Shown here piece by piece: positions 8,484-17,331 of a DNA stretch of 64,000 bases. Location: contig DASSMA010000058.1 of assembly GCA_035689115.1 (NCBI GenBank), forward strand, positions 3,875 to 67,874. The letters are read 5' to 3'. The stretch is from JAHFUS01 sp035689115. GTDB taxonomy: Bacteria; Actinomycetota; Acidimicrobiia; Acidimicrobiales; GCA-2861595. Within the stretch, counting starts at the first letter, position 1. Every line of letters starts with the position of its first letter. Under the pieces are notes generated by a model. It had not been told where the DNA came from and did no database searches. It saw only the letters and a list, made by a program, of their open reading frames with translations. Position numbers and translations under genes: made by a program.

Positions 8484-9518
8484 TCAGCCGGAGGTGGAGC
8501 GCCGGCGGGTGGTGGCCGGCCGGGTGGCGCGGGGCCGGGTGGAAGCGGACCGCGTGCGGGAGTTCGCGGTCGGCGAACCCGCTGCCCGCGCCCGCGTGGT
8601 CCGCCCCGAGTTGGAGCCGGCCTTGGTCGTGCGCGTGGCCGACTTGGCGGCGCTCTTCACCGTGCGGGTGGCCGACTTGGCCTCGCCCTTCACCGACCGG
8701 GCGGCGGACCTGGCCTCGCTCTTGACGTCCTCGGTGGCGCCCTTGGCGGCACCCTTGACGTCCTCGGCGGCGGCCTGGGTGCGGGTCTTGGTCCGCTCCG
8801 ACACCGCCCTGGCCTCGCCCTTGACCTCTTCGGCCGCCTCCAGGGCGCGCTGCTTCACCTGCTCGGCGCCCGACATGGTCGAGCGCCTGATCTCCTCGGC
8901 CGCCGCCCGACCCGATTCCAGCGCCTGCTCCTTGAGGGGCTCGAGCCGCTGCTTGGCCTCGGCCGCCAGCCGCCGCTCGCGCTGGGTGGGGCGCAGGGTC
9001 GACGCGGCCAGGAACCCGGCGCCGAAGGCGATCGCTCCCGCCAGCAGCGGGTTGCCCTCGGTCGCCTGCGGGAGGTCCCGGAGTTTCTCGCCGGCGCTGC
9101 CTGCCACCTGCGACGCACGGTCGGCGATGTCGCCGGCCGAGCCGCGAACCCGTTCGCCGACACCCGACGCTCGGTCGGCGACGTCGCCCGCCGAGCCGCG
9201 CACGCGGTCGCCCACCGAGCGGCCGGATCGGATGCTGCGGCCGTTCGTCGCTGGCGCCCAGTCCGGCTCGGGTGATCCCATCACGCTCTCCTTCGCATCG
9301 ATGACGGCCTGGCGCGTCCGGCGGGCCAGGTTGCGCAGGTTGCGGGTCGGACTGACCCGCTCCTTGACCTCTTCGACCTTCTCGTGCACCTCCGCCTTGG
9401 CCCGGGCGGCCACCTTCTTCGGCGCCACCTTGTCGCCCAGCTCCACCAGGGCGGCACCCAGGTCGGCCTGGCTCTCGGCGATCTGCCGGCGCACCACGTC
9501 TGCCTGTTGCTGGCTCAC
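8484..9518 (-). CDS. DUF3618-like protein with Lys/Ala-rich histone-like tail
   Basis: A 344-aa protein. The N-terminus (VVRRQIAESQADLGAALVELGDKV) matches DUF3618. A tandem repeat follows (two units of about 18 residues built on VRGSAGDxADRAS), then a short hydrophobic segment (LLAGAIAFGAGFLAAST) that could be a membrane anchor, then about 150 residues of Lys/Ala/Arg/Thr-rich repeats resembling histone H1 or HU tails (VKGEAKSATRTVKSAAK). The likely location is the inner membrane face; a role in DNA or envelope binding is inference. GTG start with GGAGGG upstream, overlapping the holin-family gene by 4 bp, so the two are translationally coupled. Confidence 0.75.
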   Translation of the reverse strand: MSQQQADVVRRQIAESQADLGAALVELGDKVAPKKVAARAKAEVHEKVEEVKERVSPTRNLRNLARRTRQAVIDAKESVMGSPEPDWAPATNGRSIRSGRSVGDRVRGSAGDVADRASGVGERVRGSAGDIADRASQVAGSAGEKLRDLPQATEGNPLLAGAIAFGAGFLAASTLRPTQRERRLAAEAKQRLEPLKEQALESGRAAAEEIRRSTMSGAEQVKQRALEAAEEVKGEARAVSERTKTRTQAAAEDVKGAAKGATEDVKSEARSAARSVKGEAKSATRTVKSAAKSATRTTKAGSNSGRTTRARAAGSPTANSRTRSASTRPRATRPATTRRRSTSG

Positions 9519-10006
9519 CTTGCTCCCTCCGTCTTCCAGTAGCGGTACTGGTCCGGTGGGCCGGAGGCGCCCGCCTTGAACGACTCCTTCGCCACCGTCA
9601 CGTCCTGTTTCAGGGTCTGCACCGTCTGCGTGGGCACCGGCGAGAACCCTGCCAGCTTGCGCTTCGCCTGCATGAACAGCAGGCCGGCGGCCACGGCGAA
9701 GACCACGCCGACGATGAGGAAGGCCAGGCCGGGCGGCATGACCTCGGCCAGCCCCCACGCCGCCGCCATGGACACGAGCAGGAGGCCGACGAACGCCGCG
9801 ACCGCGGTGCCGCCGAACATGGCTCCTGCCTTGCCCGCTTTGGCGATCTGGTCCTTGGTCTCGATGCGGGCCAGCTCCATCTCGCTGCGGAGCAGGTTCT
9901 GGAGGTTGCTGCTGACGCCGCTGAGCAGCTCGCCGACCGACCGCTCGGAATCCGCCGCCGGCTGGACCCGGCGGCGGGGCCGGTCGTTCATGGGCTGGGT
10001 CATCAT
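9515..10006 (-). CDS. phage-holin-family membrane protein (DUF1469-like)
   Basis: A 163-aa protein of the phage holin family 3_6 (DUF1469), common in actinobacterial chromosomes and not a sign of prophage. An amphipathic N-terminal part (SVGELLSGVSSNLQNLLRSEMELA) is followed by two hydrophobic helices (about 63-88 and 91-112) and a polar tail. It overlaps the DUF3618-like gene by 4 bp downstream and the coiled-coil protein gene by 4 bp upstream, so the three form one translationally coupled set. Joint presence of DUF3618 and DUF1469 genes is typical and suggests an envelope-associated complex of unknown function. Confidence 0.8.
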   Translation of the reverse strand: MMTQPMNDRPRRRVQPAADSERSVGELLSGVSSNLQNLLRSEMELARIETKDQIAKAGKAGAMFGGTAVAAFVGLLLVSMAAAWGLAEVMPPGLAFLIVGVVFAVAAGLLFMQAKRKLAGFSPVPTQTVQTLKQDVTVAKESFKAGASGPPDQYRYWKTEGAR

Positions 10007-10683
10007 CGGGCCCTCCTCGACCCCGAGGCCCGGCGGTAGCCGTTCCCGTTGCCCGCCGGCAGGGCGAGCTGCTCGTCGTACTCGTCCTCGTCGTCGCTCG
10101 AACTGCGGGCGATCCGGCCGACCAGGAACCCGGCGCCGACGGCGCCCAGCAGGAACATGCCTGGGCGGCGGCGGGCGTACGCCTGCACGTCGGCCAGCGC
10201 CGCGCCGACGCCGCGCGTCTCGATGTCGTTGCCGATGATCGAGACCCGCTCGGCCAGGCCGGCCAGCTGCTGGCCGGCGTCGGCCACCAGGTCGCGCAGG
10301 GTGGCCGCCTCCTCGGGGTTCCCCTCGGCCAGGGCGTTGGCCTCGGCGGCCAGCTGCTGGAGCCGCTCACTGAGCCGGTCCAGCTGCGACGCCGCCTGGC
10401 CCTGGAGCACGCTCCGGGTGTCCTCGAGACTGCGGCGAGCCTGCCCGGTGGCCTCTTCGAGCACGCCGGACGCCTCGTACTTCACCTGCTCGACCAGGCC
10501 CTTGGCTTCGGACGCCGTGGCCTGGGCGACCTCCGTCGTCCGCTGCCGGGCGCGGGACCCGACCTCCTCGGCCTGCCCCTTCACCGTCGACGCCACGTCC
10601 TGGCCCTCGTCGGCCACCCGTGACGCGACGCGCCTGCCCTCTCGCGACGCCGATGTTCCGAGTTCTGTGGTTTGCACCGCCAC
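10003..10683 (-). CDS. coiled-coil protein with C-terminal membrane helix
   Basis: A 226-aa protein. Residues 1-165 are strongly helical and polar (Gln/Ala/Glu/Arg-rich, apolipoprotein- or LEA-like heptads such as TASEAKGLVEQVKYEASGVL). One hydrophobic glycine-rich helix (GMFLLGAVGAGFLVGRIA) lies near 175-192, followed by an acidic stretch DDEDEYDE and a basic tail. The GTG start has AGGAGGTGAG directly upstream, a strong ribosome-binding site. It is the first gene of the three-gene set with the holin-family and DUF3618-like genes. No enzymatic motif is seen; a scaffold or envelope role is inference. Confidence 0.72.
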   Translation of the reverse strand: MAVQTTELGTSASREGRRVASRVADEGQDVASTVKGQAEEVGSRARQRTTEVAQATASEAKGLVEQVKYEASGVLEEATGQARRSLEDTRSVLQGQAASQLDRLSERLQQLAAEANALAEGNPEEAATLRDLVADAGQQLAGLAERVSIIGNDIETRGVGAALADVQAYARRRPGMFLLGAVGAGFLVGRIARSSSDDEDEYDEQLALPAGNGNGYRRASGSRRAR

Positions 10684-11020
10684 GCCGTCTCACCTCCTGT
10701 CGTTCCTCGCCACGCCCTACCCAGGGTTTCGGCGATCGGAACCTCGCCGGGTCGAGGTGAGTGCCGCCGGCCGCATTCCGCCGCCGCTGGCGGCCAGGGG
10801 GGTGTGCGGGGCACGGCCCCCCACGCGAAGCCGCCGTGCCGCCTTCGCCGGTCGGCGGCCTGAGCGCCAGGGCGGCCCCGCTAATTCGGCGAGGAACCTC
10901 CGGTACAGAGTCGATGAGAAGTGAATCCTCTTGCGGTTATTCGGTTCTTGCGGTGGGTACGCGGTTCTCCAGGCCCTTCAGACGGAGGGGCGTTGCTACG
11001 CCCAACCGTTGGAGGCAGCT
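10684..11020. other. divergent intergenic region, probable promoters for both directions
   Basis: A 337-bp gap between the minus-strand envelope set and the plus-strand glycan operon. It contains GC-rich inverted segments around 10795-10850 and, close to the glycan operon, a less GC-rich stretch (10905-10975) with the octamer CTTGCGGT occurring twice about 16 bp apart. I see no gene here. The second half is the natural place for the glycan operon promoter, but I cannot fix -35 and -10 boxes. Confidence 0.4.
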
Positions 11021-12649
11021 GTGCGGGTGTTGGGGCTGAACGCCGTGTTCCACGATCCGGCCGCGGCCCTGGTCGTCGACGGCGAGATCGTGGCGGCGGC
11101 CGAGGAGGAGCGCTTCACCCGCCGCAAGCACGGGAAGCGGCCGGTGCCGTTCGCCACGTGGGAGCTCCCGGAGCACTCGGCGGCGTGGTGCCTCGAGCAG
11201 GCCGGACTGGACCCGTCGGACGTCGACGCCGTGGCGTACTCCTACGACCCGTGGCTGGCGCCCTCGCCCGGTCCCGACGTCACCGCCGACGGCTGGGAAG
11301 GGTTGCGCACGCTGTACGCCTGGCGGGCTCCGCAGTTCCTGCAGACCGCGCTGCCCGGCCTCGACCCGGCGTCCGTGCGGTTCGTCCCCCACCACGTGGC
11401 CCACGCCGCGTCGGCCCACCTGGCCGCTCCCTTCCCCGACTCGAGCGTCCTCGTGCTCGACGGCCGGGGCGAGACGGCTTCGAGCCTGGCCGGCCGCTCG
11501 GTGGGCGGCGACCTCGAGATCCTGGCCGTCCAGCAGCTCCCCCACTCGCTCGGGCTCCTGTACGAAGAGGTCACCGAGCACCTCGGCTTCCTGCGTTCGT
11601 CCGACGAGTACAAGGTGATGGCCCTGGCCTCCTACGGGGAGGCGACGTTCCTGCCCGAGCTGCGCGAGCTGGTGCGCACGACCGGTGACGGCGGCTTCGT
11701 CGTGGAGCCGATGGACTGGGGCGCCTTCGCCAAGCCGCGCCGGCGCGGGGAGGCGCTCGGGGACGGCCACGCCAACCTGGCGGCCAGCGTGCAGCGCCGC
11801 CTCGAGGAGGTCCTGCTCGACCTGGGCCGCTGGCTCCACGCCCGCACCGGCGACCGCGTCCTCACGATGGCCGGCGGGGTGGCCCTGAATTGCGTGGCCA
11901 ACTCCCGCCTCGCCGAGGAGGGCCCGTTCGAGCACGTGTGGGTCCAGCCGGCCGCCGGCGACGCCGGCACGGCGCTGGGCGGCGCCCTCCACGTCGCCCA
12001 TGCCGGCGGGGACCGGGTGCGACCGATGCCCGGTGCCGACCTCGGCCGCGAGTTCGGCGACGCCGACCTGGAGGCGTGGCTCACCACTGCCGACGTGGCG
12101 TACGAGCGACCGACCGACGTGGCCGAGGCGGTGGCCGAGGCGCTGGCCGCCGACGCGATCGTCGCCTGGTTCCAGGGCCGGAGCGAGTACGGGCCCCGTG
12201 CCCTCGGGCGCCGCAGCCTCCTCGCCCACCCGGGCCACCGGCGCAACCTCGAGCGTCTCAACGACGTGAAGGGACGCGAGCAGTTCCGGCCGCTGGCGCC
12301 CATGGTGCTCGCCCACCGGGCCGGCGAGGTCTTCGACGGGCCGCTCCCGAGCCCCTACATGCTCTTCACCCAGCGGGTGCGCCCGGAGTGGCGCGACCGG
12401 ATCCCGGCCGTCGTCCACGTCGACGGCACAGCCCGCGCGCAGACCGTCGACCCCGCCGGCGAGCCGCTGGTGGGCCGGATGCTCGAGGGCTTCGAGCGCC
12501 GCACCGGCCTGCCGGTCGTCGTCAACACCAGCCTCAACACCGCCGGGCGACCCATGGTCGACGACCCGCGCGACGCCCTCGAGTGCTTCGGCTCGGGGCC
12601 AATCGACCTCCTCGCCCTCGGCCCCTTCACGATCCGGAGGTGCCGATGA
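11021..12649 (+). CDS. carbamoyltransferase (NodU/CmcH type)
   Basis: A 542-aa carbamoyltransferase. The N-terminal ASKHA-like domain begins with LGLNAVFHDPAAALV and has EEERFTRRKH and HHVAHAASA. The C-terminal domain contains MAGGVALNCVAN, GDAGTALGGAL and RSEYGPRALGRRS. The family moves a carbamoyl group from carbamoyl phosphate to a sugar or antibiotic hydroxyl through an adenylated intermediate. The GTG at 11021 has GGAGG six bases upstream. It is the first gene of a ten-gene glycan operon and overlaps the next gene by 4 bp (ATGA), so the acceptor is probably a sugar in the glycan built by this operon, possibly a heptose (inference). Confidence 0.92.
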   Translation: MRVLGLNAVFHDPAAALVVDGEIVAAAEEERFTRRKHGKRPVPFATWELPEHSAAWCLEQAGLDPSDVDAVAYSYDPWLAPSPGPDVTADGWEGLRTLYAWRAPQFLQTALPGLDPASVRFVPHHVAHAASAHLAAPFPDSSVLVLDGRGETASSLAGRSVGGDLEILAVQQLPHSLGLLYEEVTEHLGFLRSSDEYKVMALASYGEATFLPELRELVRTTGDGGFVVEPMDWGAFAKPRRRGEALGDGHANLAASVQRRLEEVLLDLGRWLHARTGDRVLTMAGGVALNCVANSRLAEEGPFEHVWVQPAAGDAGTALGGALHVAHAGGDRVRPMPGADLGREFGDADLEAWLTTADVAYERPTDVAEAVAEALAADAIVAWFQGRSEYGPRALGRRSLLAHPGHRRNLERLNDVKGREQFRPLAPMVLAHRAGEVFDGPLPSPYMLFTQRVRPEWRDRIPAVVHVDGTARAQTVDPAGEPLVGRMLEGFERRTGLPVVVNTSLNTAGRPMVDDPRDALECFGSGPIDLLALGPFTIRRCR

Positions 12650-14154
12650 CCAGCAGCACGTTCGACGTGGTCATCCCCACCGTGGGCCGGCCCTCGCTGG
12701 CCCGTACCCTCGACGCCGTCGCGGCCGGACCGGGACCGCAGCCGGCGAGGGTGGTGGTGGTGGACGACCGCCGCTGCGCCGGGACCCGGCTGCTGCCCGG
12801 CCCCCTCCCGGACGGCACCGTGGTGCTGGCCGGCGGCGGTCGAGGCCCGGCCGCGGCGCGCAACGTGGGCTGGCGCTCGGGCTCGTCCGAATGGGTGGCG
12901 TTCCTCGACGACGACGTGGTGCCGGAGCCGGGCTGGCGGGCCCGCCTGGCCGTCGACCTGGCCGCCGGAGGGCCCCGCACCGGCGCCAGCCAGGGCCGCA
13001 TCGTCGTGCCGCTGCCCGAGGGTCGCCGGCCCACCGACTGGGAGCGCAACGTGGTCGGCCTGGCGACCGCCCGCTGGGCCACCGCCGACATGGCCTACCG
13101 ACGGGCCGCGCTGGCCGACGTGGGCGGGTTCGACGAGCGCTTCCCCCGGGCGTACCGGGAGGACGCCGACCTGGCCGCCCGGGTCCGGGCCGCCGGCTGG
13201 AGGATCGTCATGGGCGAGCGGGTCACCACCCATCCCGTGCGGCCGGCCGGCCGGTGGGTCAGCGTGCGCCTCCAGTCCGGCAATGCCGACGACGTCCTGC
13301 TGCGCGTCCTGCACGGCCGCCACTGGCGGCGGGCCACCGGCGTCCCGTCCGGCCGCCGCCGCCGCCACCTCGCCATCACTGCGGCCGCCGCCGGAGCGGT
13401 GGGGGCCGCCGCCGCCGGCCGCCCCCGCCTGGCCCTGGCCGCCGCCACCTGTTGGGCGCTCGGCACGGCCGAGTTGGCGTGGGCCCGCATCGCACCTGGC
13501 CCCCGCACGGCCGAGGAGGTCGTCACCATGATCGCCTCGTCGGTGGCCATCCCGCCGGCGGCCACGTGGCACTGGCTGCGCGGATGGGCGGGACTGCCTC
13601 GCTGCCTCCGCGCCCAGCCCGCCAGAAGGGTCGAGCCTCCGGCGGCGGTGCTGTTCGACCGCGACGGCACCCTGGTCGTCGACGTCCCCTACAACGGCGA
13701 TCCCGCCCTCGTCGTCCCGATGCCGGGCGCCCGCCAGGCCCTCGACCGGCTCCGTGCCGCCGGGATCCCGATCGGGGTCGTGTCGAACCAGAGCGGTGTG
13801 GCCCGCCGCCTCGTGACCGCCGAGCAGGTTGCAGCCGTCAACCGGCGGGTCGAGGAGCTGCTGGGGCCGCTCGGTTCCTGGGCCGTCTGCCCGCACGGCC
13901 CGGACGACGGCTGCCCGTCCCGCAAGCCGGCGGCCGGGCTGGTGCTCGAGGCGTCGGCCGCCCTGGGCGTCGACCCCACGCGGGTGGCGGTGGTCGGCGA
14001 CATCGGGTCCGACGTGGAGGCGGCCCTGAGGGCCGGGGCGCGGGCCGTCCTCGTGCCGACCGCCGTCACCAGGCCCGAGGAGGTGGCGTCCGCACCCGAA
14101 GTGGCGCTGGACCTGCCGGCCGCCGTCGACCTGCTCCTCCGGGGCGCGTCATGA
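12646..14154 (+). CDS. fusion: family 2 glycosyltransferase + GmhB-like HAD phosphatase
   Basis: A 502-aa two-domain protein. Residues 1-220 are a GT2 glycosyltransferase (VVIPTVGRPSLARTLDA, FLDDDVVPEPGW, GGFDERFPRAYREDADLA). Residues 230-310 carry hydrophobic Ala-rich segments that may anchor it. Residues 330-502 are a HAD-IIIA phosphatase: LFDRDGTLV with Asp338, VSNQSGVARR, CPHGPDDGCPSRKP and VGDIGSDVEAA. The HAD half resembles GmhB, heptose 1,7-bisphosphate phosphatase. GmhB normally binds Zn through Cys, His, Cys, Cys; here the last Cys is Ser. Start is ATG with GGAGG upstream, overlapping the carbamoyltransferase by 4 bp. Confidence 0.88.
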   Translation: MTSSTFDVVIPTVGRPSLARTLDAVAAGPGPQPARVVVVDDRRCAGTRLLPGPLPDGTVVLAGGGRGPAAARNVGWRSGSSEWVAFLDDDVVPEPGWRARLAVDLAAGGPRTGASQGRIVVPLPEGRRPTDWERNVVGLATARWATADMAYRRAALADVGGFDERFPRAYREDADLAARVRAAGWRIVMGERVTTHPVRPAGRWVSVRLQSGNADDVLLRVLHGRHWRRATGVPSGRRRRHLAITAAAAGAVGAAAAGRPRLALAAATCWALGTAELAWARIAPGPRTAEEVVTMIASSVAIPPAATWHWLRGWAGLPRCLRAQPARRVEPPAAVLFDRDGTLVVDVPYNGDPALVVPMPGARQALDRLRAAGIPIGVVSNQSGVARRLVTAEQVAAVNRRVEELLGPLGSWAVCPHGPDDGCPSRKPAAGLVLEASAALGVDPTRVAVVGDIGSDVEAALRAGARAVLVPTAVTRPEEVASAPEVALDLPAAVDLLLRGAS

Positions 14155-15185
14155 AGCCCGGGATCCACGTGCTCGTGGCCCGCCTCGACAACCAGGGCGA
14201 CGTCCTGCTGGCCGGGCCGGCCGTCCGGGCGGCGGCGGCGGGTGCCGACCGGGTCACCTTTCTGTGCCGGCCCTCGTCGGAGCCGGTGGCCCGCATGCTG
14301 CCCGGTGTCGACGACGTGGTCACGTTCGAGGCGCCCTGGGTCCCGGCCGACCCGCCGCCGTGCGACTCGCCGGCCGTCCTCCGCCTGGTGGGCCGGCTGG
14401 CCTCCCTCGAGGTCGACGACGCCCTGGTGCTGACCTCGTACCACCAGTCGCCGCTGCCCCTCGCCCTGCTCCTCCGCATGGCGCGCGTCCGCACCGTGGC
14501 CGGTATCAGCGCCGACTACCCCGGGTCGCTGCTCGACGTGCGCCATGAGGTGGCCGAAGACCGCCACGAGGTCGAGCGCAACCTCTCGCTCGCCGCCACC
14601 CTCGGCTACCGGCTCCCGGCCGGCGACGACGGGCGGCTGCGGATCGTGCGGCGCACGCCGGCCGTCCTCCCGCCCGACGTCCCCGAGAGCCCGTTCGTCG
14701 TGGTCCATCCCGGCGCGTCCGTACCGGCCAGGGCGTGGGCGCCGGAGCGGAATGCCGAACTGGTCCGGGCGCTCGCCGCCGCCGGGTGGCCCGTGGTGGT
14801 CACGGGGGGCGGCGGCGAGGCGCCCCTGTGCGCCGAGGTCGCCGGCGACGACGGCGTCGACCTCTCGGGGCGCACCGACGTGGGCGGCCTGGCCGACCTG
14901 CTGGCCCGGGCGGCCGCCGTGGTGGTCGGCAACACCGGTCCCGCCCACCTGGCGGCGGCGGTGGGGACGCCGGTGGTGAGCCTCTACGCGCCCACCGTCC
15001 CGGCCGTGCGGTGGCGGCCGTGGCGGGTGCCCCACGAGCTGCTCGGGCTCCAGGACATCGAGTGTGCCGGGTGCCGCAACCGGGTGTGCCCGTTGCCGCG
15101 GCAGACGTGCCTCGACGGTGTCCCCGTTCCTTCGGTGGTCGCCGCCGTCGACCGCCTGGCCGCAGGACGGCTGGTGCCGGCGTGA
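14151..15185 (+). CDS. glycosyltransferase family 9 (heptosyltransferase-like)
   Basis: A 344-aa GT9 enzyme (GT-B fold). Signatures: VARLDNQGDVLLAGPAVRA at the N-terminus, FVVVHPGASVPARAWAPERNAELV in the middle, and VVVGNTGPAHLAAAVGTPVVSLYAPT near the nucleotide-binding site. Near the C-terminus is a Cys cluster (ECAGCRNRVCP...QTC), common in GT9 proteins. GT9 members such as WaaC, WaaF and RfaF use ADP-heptose. It overlaps the previous and next genes by 4 bp. With the GmhA-, HldE- and GmhB-like proteins encoded nearby, a nucleotide-heptose donor is likely but not proven. Confidence 0.9.
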   Translation: MKPGIHVLVARLDNQGDVLLAGPAVRAAAAGADRVTFLCRPSSEPVARMLPGVDDVVTFEAPWVPADPPPCDSPAVLRLVGRLASLEVDDALVLTSYHQSPLPLALLLRMARVRTVAGISADYPGSLLDVRHEVAEDRHEVERNLSLAATLGYRLPAGDDGRLRIVRRTPAVLPPDVPESPFVVVHPGASVPARAWAPERNAELVRALAAAGWPVVVTGGGGEAPLCAEVAGDDGVDLSGRTDVGGLADLLARAAAVVVGNTGPAHLAAAVGTPVVSLYAPTVPAVRWRPWRVPHELLGLQDIECAGCRNRVCPLPRQTCLDGVPVPSVVAAVDRLAAGRLVPA

Positions 15186-16123
15186 ACGTGTTCGTCTGGC
15201 ACGTCCACGGCACCTACACCACCGCCCTCGTCCAGGGGCGCCATCGCTACCTGATCCCCGTCCTGCCCGACCGCGGGCCGTACGGCCGAGGGCGGGCGCG
15301 CACCTGGGACTGGCCGGAGTCGGCCGTCGAGGTCACACCGGCCGAAGCGGCCCAGGCGGAGGTCGACCTCGTGATCCTCCAGCGGCCGGGCGAGCTCGCC
15401 CACGTGGCGAGCGCCTGGCTCGGGGGTCGCGTCCCCGGCGTCGACGTGCCGGCCGTGTACCTCGAGCACAACGCCCCCCAGGGGCGGGTGAACGACCTCC
15501 GCCACCCGGCGGCCGACGCGCCGGGCGTCACCGTCGTCCACGTGACGAAGTTCAACGCCCTCTTCTGGGACACCGGAAACTCTCCCGTCAGCGTGATCGA
15601 GCACGGCGTCGTCGACCCCGGCCACCGGTGGACGGGGGAGCTGCCGCAGGCGGTGGCCGTGGTCAACGAGCCGGTGCGACGGGCGCGTGTCACCGGCACC
15701 GATTTGCTCGGCCCGCTGGCCATCCGCTCCGGCGTCCCCGTCGACCTGTTCGGCATGGCGAGTGAGCCGCTGGGCGGCGTCCACCTGGGCCAGGCGGAGC
15801 TGCACGCCGAGATGCCGAGGCGGCGGGTGTACCTCCATCCGTTCCGGTGGACGTCCCTCGGCCTCACGCTCCTGGAGGCGATGCATCTCGGGATGCCGGT
15901 GGTGGCCCTGGCCACGACGGAGGTGCCGGCGGCGGTGCCGGCCGAGGCCGGCATCGTGTCCAACGACGGCGAGGTGCTGGCCGCCGGCCTCCGCCGGCTG
16001 GCGGCGGACCCGGAGGAGGCCGAGTTGATGGGCAAGGCGGCCCGGGAGGTGGCCCTGGAGCGCTACGGCCTCGGCCGCTTCCTCGACGACTGGGACCGCG
16101 TGTTCGAGGAGGTCGCAGCATGA
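15182..16123 (+). CDS. glycosyltransferase family 1-like protein
   Basis: A 313-aa GT-B type glycosyltransferase. The N-terminal half has an unusual opening (MNVFVWHVHGTYTTALVQGRH) and YLEHNAPQGRVNDLRHP. The C-terminal half carries the donor-site pattern LHPFRWTSLGLTLLEAMHLGMPVVALATTE, which corresponds to the conserved Glu-containing motif of GT4-like enzymes, and ends with helix LGRFLDDWDRVFEEV. GTG start overlapping the preceding stop (GTGA); the stop overlaps the next ATG. Donor and acceptor are unknown; its place inside the operon implies a role in the same glycan. Confidence 0.85.
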   Translation: MNVFVWHVHGTYTTALVQGRHRYLIPVLPDRGPYGRGRARTWDWPESAVEVTPAEAAQAEVDLVILQRPGELAHVASAWLGGRVPGVDVPAVYLEHNAPQGRVNDLRHPAADAPGVTVVHVTKFNALFWDTGNSPVSVIEHGVVDPGHRWTGELPQAVAVVNEPVRRARVTGTDLLGPLAIRSGVPVDLFGMASEPLGGVHLGQAELHAEMPRRRVYLHPFRWTSLGLTLLEAMHLGMPVVALATTEVPAAVPAEAGIVSNDGEVLAAGLRRLAADPEEAELMGKAAREVALERYGLGRFLDDWDRVFEEVAA

Positions 16124-17331
16124 GGGTCGCCATGGTGTCCGAGCACGCCAGCCCCCTGGCCGTGCTCGGCGGGGCCGACGCCGGCGGCCAGAACGTGCAC
16201 GTCGCCTCGCTGGCGGCCGCCATGGCCGCCCAGGGCGCATCGGTGACCGTGCACACCCGGCGGGAAGACGCCCAGCTCCCGAGGCGGGTCGCGCTCACCG
16301 CCGGCGTCGAGGTCGACCACGTCGACGCCGGTCCGCCGCACCCGATCCCCAAGGACGACCTGCTGCCGCACATGGGCCGGTTCGCCGAGGAGCTCCGCCG
16401 GCAGTGGGTGGCCGACCGGCCCGACATCGTCCACGCCCACTTCTGGATGTCGGCGCTGGCCGCCCTGCAGGCGGCCGACGACCTCGGCATCCCGGTGGTC
16501 GCCACCTTCCACGCCCTCGGGGTGGTGAAGCGCCGGCACCAGGGCCGCCGCGACACGAGCCCGCCCGAGCGCACGGCGGCCGAGGCCATGATCGCCCGAC
16601 GGGCGGTGCACGTGGTGGCCACGTGCACCGACGAGGTGGCCGAGCTGGTGCGCATCGGTGCCGACCCCCGGCGCGTCTCGGTGATCCCCTGCGGCGTCGA
16701 CCTTCGGACCTTCACGCCGGCGGGTGCGGCCGAGCTCGGCCGCACCGACCTGCGGCGGGTGGTGGTGGTGAGCAGGCTGGTCGAGCGCAAGGGCATCGGC
16801 AACGTGATCGAGGCGCTGCCGGCCGTGCCTGCGACCGAGCTGGTCGTGGCCGGCGGGCCTCCCGGCGACGACTTCGACGAACGGCCCGAGGTCCGCCGCC
16901 TGCGCCGGCTCGCCGAGCGCCACGGCGTGGCCGACCGCGTGCACCTGCGGGGGCCGGTGGGCCGGAACGATCTCCCGCCGTTGCTGCGGTCGGCCGACGT
17001 GGTGGCCTGCGTGCCCTGGTACGAGCCGTTCGGCATCGTCCCCCTCGAGGCCATGGCGTGCGGCGTCCCCGTGCTGGCCTCCGAGGTCGGCGGCCTGCGC
17101 GACACCGTGGTCGACGGGGTCACCGGCGTCCACCTGCCGCCGCGGCGGCCCGATCTCATCGGCCAGTCGCTGGCCCGGCTCCTCGCCGATCCCGAGCGGT
17201 GCCGGGCCATCGGTCGGGCCGGCGCCCGCCGGGCGGCGGCCCGCTACGGCTGGTCCACCGTGGCCGCCGCCACGCTCGGGACGTACGCGTCGCTGCTGGA
17301 CGCGCCCCGCCTGGTGGGGGCCCGGCGATGA
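16120..17331 (+). CDS. glycosyltransferase family 4
   Basis: A 403-aa GT4 enzyme resembling sucrose-synthase/MshA-like transferases. Motifs: GGADAGGQNVHVASLAAAMA near the N-terminus, DIVHAHFWMSALAAL, VSRLVERKGIGNVIEA and the donor-site EPFGIVPLEAMACGVPVLASEVGG. These indicate a retaining transferase using a nucleotide-sugar. ATG start overlapping the previous gene by 4 bp and followed by a 4-bp overlap with the SIS gene. As third transferase in a row it likely extends the same glycan; acceptor unknown. Confidence 0.92.
   Translation: MRVAMVSEHASPLAVLGGADAGGQNVHVASLAAAMAAQGASVTVHTRREDAQLPRRVALTAGVEVDHVDAGPPHPIPKDDLLPHMGRFAEELRRQWVADRPDIVHAHFWMSALAALQAADDLGIPVVATFHALGVVKRRHQGRRDTSPPERTAAEAMIARRAVHVVATCTDEVAELVRIGADPRRVSVIPCGVDLRTFTPAGAAELGRTDLRRVVVVSRLVERKGIGNVIEALPAVPATELVVAGGPPGDDFDERPEVRRLRRLAERHGVADRVHLRGPVGRNDLPPLLRSADVVACVPWYEPFGIVPLEAMACGVPVLASEVGGLRDTVVDGVTGVHLPPRRPDLIGQSLARLLADPERCRAIGRAGARRAAARYGWSTVAAATLGTYASLLDAPRLVGARR

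Noticed and set aside
1463..10006. Prophage remnant, because two holin-like proteins occur
   Set aside because: No integrase, capsid, tail or lysis genes are present; DUF1469 proteins are ordinary chromosomal genes in actinobacteria.
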